A DNA stretch of 17,536 bases. Origin: Flavobacterium psychrophilum (GTDB lineage: Bacteria; Bacteroidota; Bacteroidia; Flavobacteriales; Flavobacteriaceae). Position 1 is the stretch's first letter. Each line of letters begins with the position of its first letter. Made by a program: the position numbers and the translations under genes. The notes under the pieces are model-generated. The model was given only the letters and a program-made list of their open reading frames with translations. It was not told the DNA's origin and ran no database searches. Below, piece after piece: positions 15,556 to 17,536 of the stretch. The DNA lies in NCBI GenBank assembly GCA_945869365.1, contig CAMBOW010000035.1, forward strand, positions 1 to 17,536, in the 5' to 3' direction.

Positions 15556-15568
15556 AATGCACGAATTA
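15550..15568 (+). repeat. GCCACGAAT-type dispersed repeat
   Basis: GCCACGAATGCACGAATTA contains CACGAAT twice, 8 bp apart. A copy in the opposite orientation lies at 17364-17380, with 16 of 17 bases matching. Confidence 0.65.
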
Positions 15569-15587
15569 AATAAATTCCAATACTGAA

Positions 15588-15603
15588 TCCCGAAGCTTCG
15601 GGA
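15588..15603. repeat. Perfect 16-bp palindrome with an adjacent 14-bp-spaced direct repeat
   Basis: TCCCGAAGCTTCGGGA is a perfect palindrome. The half-site TCGGGACCAAA at 15598-15608 is repeated exactly at 15612-15622. This could be a protein-binding site or part of a dispersed palindromic repeat family. It has no following U-tract, so it is not a standard terminator. Confidence 0.65.
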
Positions 15604-15639
15604 CCAAAACATCGGGACCAAATAGTTTCTTCAAGATCA

Positions 15640-15679
15640 AATCTTTTAATCTTTAAATTATTCAATCTTTCAATCTTCT
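15640..15679. repeat. AATCTTT 8-bp tandem array
   Basis: Five 8-bp units: AATCTTTT, AATCTTTA, AATTATTC, AATCTTTC, AATCTTCT. Together with the preceding elements it fills most of the 15478-15780 gene-free region; the remainder up to the promoter shows nothing recognisable. Confidence 0.65.
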
Positions 15680-15748
15680 AGTCCGACAACCAACAACATT
15701 TTTTTTACAAATCTGCACCAAAAAAACAGAAGCTAATTCCTAAAGTTA

Positions 15749-15757
15749 TAGATTTGC
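15749..15757 (+). promoter_or_regulatory. -7 promoter element for the glycosyltransferase pair
   Basis: TAGATTTGC matches TAnnTTTGC, 23 nt before ATG 15781. No clear -33 TTTG. Confidence 0.6.
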
Positions 15758-15780
15758 GCGGTTTCTAACTGCAAGAAAAC

Positions 15781-16434
15781 ATGTTAAAAAGAACAACTAT
15801 TTCGGTATTAATGGCCGTGTATAATACCGATTTCGTCTATATAAAAAGAGCGATAGATTCTGTATTGATGCAAGATTTTCAGGATTTCGAGCTCATTATC
15901 ATTGACGACGGCAGCAAAGAAAACAACCGGGAATCGTTGATGCAGTATGTCGAGCAACACGAAGACAAAATTATCTACATACGGCACTGCAATCAGGGAC
16001 AATCCGAATCGATCAACCGAGGCGTGAAGAACAGTAGCGGAGAATTTATCACTATACTAGACAGCGACGACGAATATAAACCACATCATTTGAGTGCTTG
16101 TCTCGCTGAAATCGAAAATTTGGATTTGATTTGTTCGACTACCGAAACCATTGTAAATACCGACGCCGACTATTATGTACCCGACAAAGATGATGTGACG
16201 CAACTCATCCACTTGGATGAAACCGTTTTATTTGGCACCTTGTTTGGTCGTAAAATGGTGTTTAAAAGCTTGAAATTTAGGAGCGGTTTTGCCGCTGACG
16301 CCGATTTTTTTGAAAAAGCCACTTCCCTATTTCAAGTAAAAAAAGTAAATCTCCGCACCTACATTTACCACCGCACCATGCCCAACAGCATTTGTGCTAC
16401 TTTGATTAAAACCAACTTGAGTAATGACCGTTGA
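15781..16434 (+). CDS. Glycosyltransferase family 2 (GT-A fold), short form
   Basis: This 217-aa protein starts TISVLMAVYNTDFVYIKRAI, the classical GT2 N-terminus that transfers a sugar from a nucleotide-sugar donor. The nucleotide-binding IDDGS is at 41-45, GQSESINRGVKNSSGEFI at 73-90 and the metal/donor DSDD at 94-97. After about residue 100 the acceptor domain is short; FAADADFFEKA could supply the ED-type catalytic acid, though a typical W/ED motif is not obvious. There is no transmembrane segment, so it acts at the cytosolic face. Its last 11 bases overlap the next gene, so the two are translationally coupled and probably act on the same glycan. No flippase, polymerase or sugar-nucleotide gene is in the window, so the glycan is unknown. 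Confidence 0.85.
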   Translation: MLKRTTISVLMAVYNTDFVYIKRAIDSVLMQDFQDFELIIIDDGSKENNRESLMQYVEQHEDKIIYIRHCNQGQSESINRGVKNSSGEFITILDSDDEYKPHHLSACLAEIENLDLICSTTETIVNTDADYYVPDKDDVTQLIHLDETVLFGTLFGRKMVFKSLKFRSGFAADADFFEKATSLFQVKKVNLRTYIYHRTMPNSICATLIKTNLSNDR

Positions 16435-17191
16435 TCTTCCGCAGATTCATGTCAGTAAAAACCTAGTATTGGCTTGCCATATTTCGGGTGTGTTTGATGT
16501 GAACCGAAATGCCACCTTGGAACACGACCAGTACGAACTTGTGCGCGAATGGGCAGAATCATTGACAAACGCCCAGGTGCAAGGCATTCTTTTTCACAAT
16601 GGATTTTCGGAAGCAAGCTGCAAAAAATATACAACTGACTTTGTTTCATTTGTACGCATTAAACACAACCCTAGCTATAACCCAAACGTGTATCGGTATT
16701 TTGTGTACCGCGATTTTTTGCAAAACCAAGTATCGCAAGTAAACAACGTTTTTTGCACAGACGTTTCAGATGTGGTGTTGGTGAAAAACCCGTTTACTGA
16801 TCGCTTTTTTCTGGAAAACCCGCACGCTATTTTTTGCGGTGATGAACCTAAATTGCTGCAAAACGAGTGGATGTTTGATCACGGCACGCATTTGCGCGAA
16901 AAAATACTAGACTATTCAGCGTTTGAAGCGACGTTTGCCCATGAAACCCTATTAAATTGTGGAATTATTGGAGCAAATGCTGCCTTATTCTACCAATTTA
17001 TTGAACAGTTGTGTGCGTTTCACGAATTGGGAAATCGCGACAATAAAACCGCATTTACCGGCGATATGGGCATATTTAATTTTGTGGCTCGAACGCAATA
17101 CAATGCTCAGTTGATGCATGGAAAACCTGTAAATACGGTATTTAAAAACTACGAAACCGAACGAAGTGATTGTTGGTTTAGGCACAAATGA
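16424..17191 (+). CDS. Putative GT-A-type glycosyltransferase of unassigned family
   Basis: The 255-aa protein's ATG 16424 overlaps the end of the GT2 gene by 11 nt in another frame. I do not recognise a named family. What can be seen: VFCTDVSDVVLVKNPF at 109-124 has a hydrophobic strand followed by D-x-x-D, as at the donor/metal site of GT-A enzymes. LLNCGIIGANAALFYQFI (176-193) resembles the N-x-G substrate loop of galactosyl- and xylosyltransferase-like proteins. TGDMGIFNF (212-220) resembles the D-x-x-x-x-N segment that usually follows, and the end is basic and aromatic (SDCWFRHK). There is no signal or transmembrane segment. Overlap with a GT2 gene supports a glycosyltransferase role. 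The function is inferred from weak motifs and context. Confidence 0.5.
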   Translation: MTVDLPQIHVSKNLVLACHISGVFDVNRNATLEHDQYELVREWAESLTNAQVQGILFHNGFSEASCKKYTTDFVSFVRIKHNPSYNPNVYRYFVYRDFLQNQVSQVNNVFCTDVSDVVLVKNPFTDRFFLENPHAIFCGDEPKLLQNEWMFDHGTHLREKILDYSAFEATFAHETLLNCGIIGANAALFYQFIEQLCAFHELGNRDNKTAFTGDMGIFNFVARTQYNAQLMHGKPVNTVFKNYETERSDCWFRHK

Positions 17192-17253
17192 GGGAAGTGG
17201 GAAGTTGGGAGTTGGGAGTTGGGAGTTGGAAGCTGGAAGTTGGAAGCTAGAAG
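17192..17253 (+). repeat. GTGGGAA/GTTGGGA heptad array directly after the stop codon
   Basis: The array begins at the base after TGA (17189-17191) and continues for nearly nine 7-bp units (GTGGGAA, GTTGGGA three times, GTTGGAA, GCTGGAA, GTTGGAA, GCTAGAA). It is the longest copy of this family in the window. Confidence 0.85.
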
Positions 17254-17276
17254 TTTTTGTGGTAGTATACTAAGTA

Positions 17277-17305
17277 CGTCATTGCGAGGAGGAACGACAA
17301 AGCAA
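17277..17305 (+). repeat. Dispersed 'CGTCATTGCGAGGAGG' repeat
   Basis: The stretch starts CGTCATTGCGAGGAGG and continues through AACGACAAAGCAA. It resembles a short dispersed repeat I recall from the intergenic regions of many bacteria. Only one copy is present here. Confidence 0.5.
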
Positions 17306-17363
17306 ACTTTTCGCAACACAGATTTATATAAATTTGAGAAATAAAATAAATGACATCAGAAAT

Positions 17364-17380
17364 ATTCGTGAATTCGTGGC
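17364..17380 (-). repeat. Inverted copy of the GCCACGAAT repeat
   Basis: On the minus strand it reads GCCACGAATTCACGAAT, one base different from 15550-15566. Confidence 0.65.
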
Positions 17381-17459
17381 AGAACAAATTCATTCAATAA
17401 TTCAGCATTTTTCAATTGCAGTTGCTTTTATAGTATCTTAGCTTCAAACTTATTTATCT

Positions 17460-17536
17460 ATGTACAAACATTTACTTAGTGAAACCACTCAAAAATGGAG
17501 TGAACGTTTATTCTTAAAAATTGCTATCGCATCATT
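17460..17536 (+). CDS. Start of a further gene, truncated by the window end
   Basis: ATG 17460 opens a frame of 25 codons to the window edge (MYKHLLSETTQKWSERLFLK, then IAIAS) without a stop. An imperfect -7 element TATCTTAG (17434-17441) lies 18 nt upstream, a spacing like that of other genes here. The Leu/Ile-rich end might open a membrane segment. There is too little sequence to name a product. Confidence 0.45.
   Translation, partial: MYKHLLSETTQKWSERLFLKIAIAS

Noticed and set aside
1..17536. Possible CRISPR array among the repeats
   Set aside because: The repeats are contiguous 7-8-bp units without spacers, and no cas gene is present.

Overview
The window looks like chromosomal DNA of a Bacteroidota member, most likely a Flavobacterium-like Flavobacteriia. 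Three things support this. The start regions carry the Bacteroidota/flavobacterial promoter element TAnnTTTG (usually TAnnTTTGC) again and again. The gene families are typical: DUF2490 outer-membrane protein, CarboxypepD_reg-like protein, alpha-oxoamine synthase of the sphingolipid/sulfonolipid type, and GuaB, PurB and PyrD of Bacteroidota type. Finally, the intergenic regions are AT-rich and full of short degenerate repeats.

Layout, left to right. (1) 1-1830, plus strand: the 3' part of an outer-membrane 'transporter' (PF13557-like), followed 3 nt later by a GNAT-like acetyltransferase. (2) 1996-3255, minus strand: a PLP-dependent alpha-oxoamine synthase, divergent from rdgB (3423-3995), each with its own promoter. 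(3) 4151-6941, plus strand: a DEAD-box RNA helicase with a DbpA-type RNA-binding domain and a Gly/Ser/Arg tail, then a secreted CarboxypepD_reg-like protein. The latter converges stop-to-stop, with no gap, on trmH (6942-7604, minus). (4) 7649-9774, plus: a cysteine-free Sir2 deacylase, then purB. (5) 13346 down to 9890, minus: pyrD-HMG-CoA lyase (10 nt apart, probably one operon), then guaB with its own promoter. (6) 13.5-15.0 kb, plus: a lower-GC segment with two genes that are both broken, one by a frameshift and one by an in-frame stop in the signal peptide. (7) 15106-15477, minus: a small conserved flavobacterial protein. (8) 15781-17191, plus: two overlapping glycosyltransferase-type genes. 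(9) 17460-end: the start of a further gene.

Most of the window is housekeeping: purine synthesis (purB, guaB), nucleotide-pool cleaning (rdgB), pyrimidine synthesis (pyrD), tRNA methylation (trmH), RNA remodelling (DEAD-box) and leucine-derived HMG-CoA cleavage. I see no defence island, CRISPR array, prophage, transposase, rRNA or tRNA.

The most unusual signal lies in the intergenic DNA. There are several families of tandem arrays with a strict 7-bp period (GTTTCAN, GTGGGAA/GTTGGGA, ACCTAAA/ACCTACA, AGCTGTT). Several start exactly at, or supply, the stop codon of the adjacent gene. Two of these families, in the same order and orientation, bracket the decaying two-gene segment.
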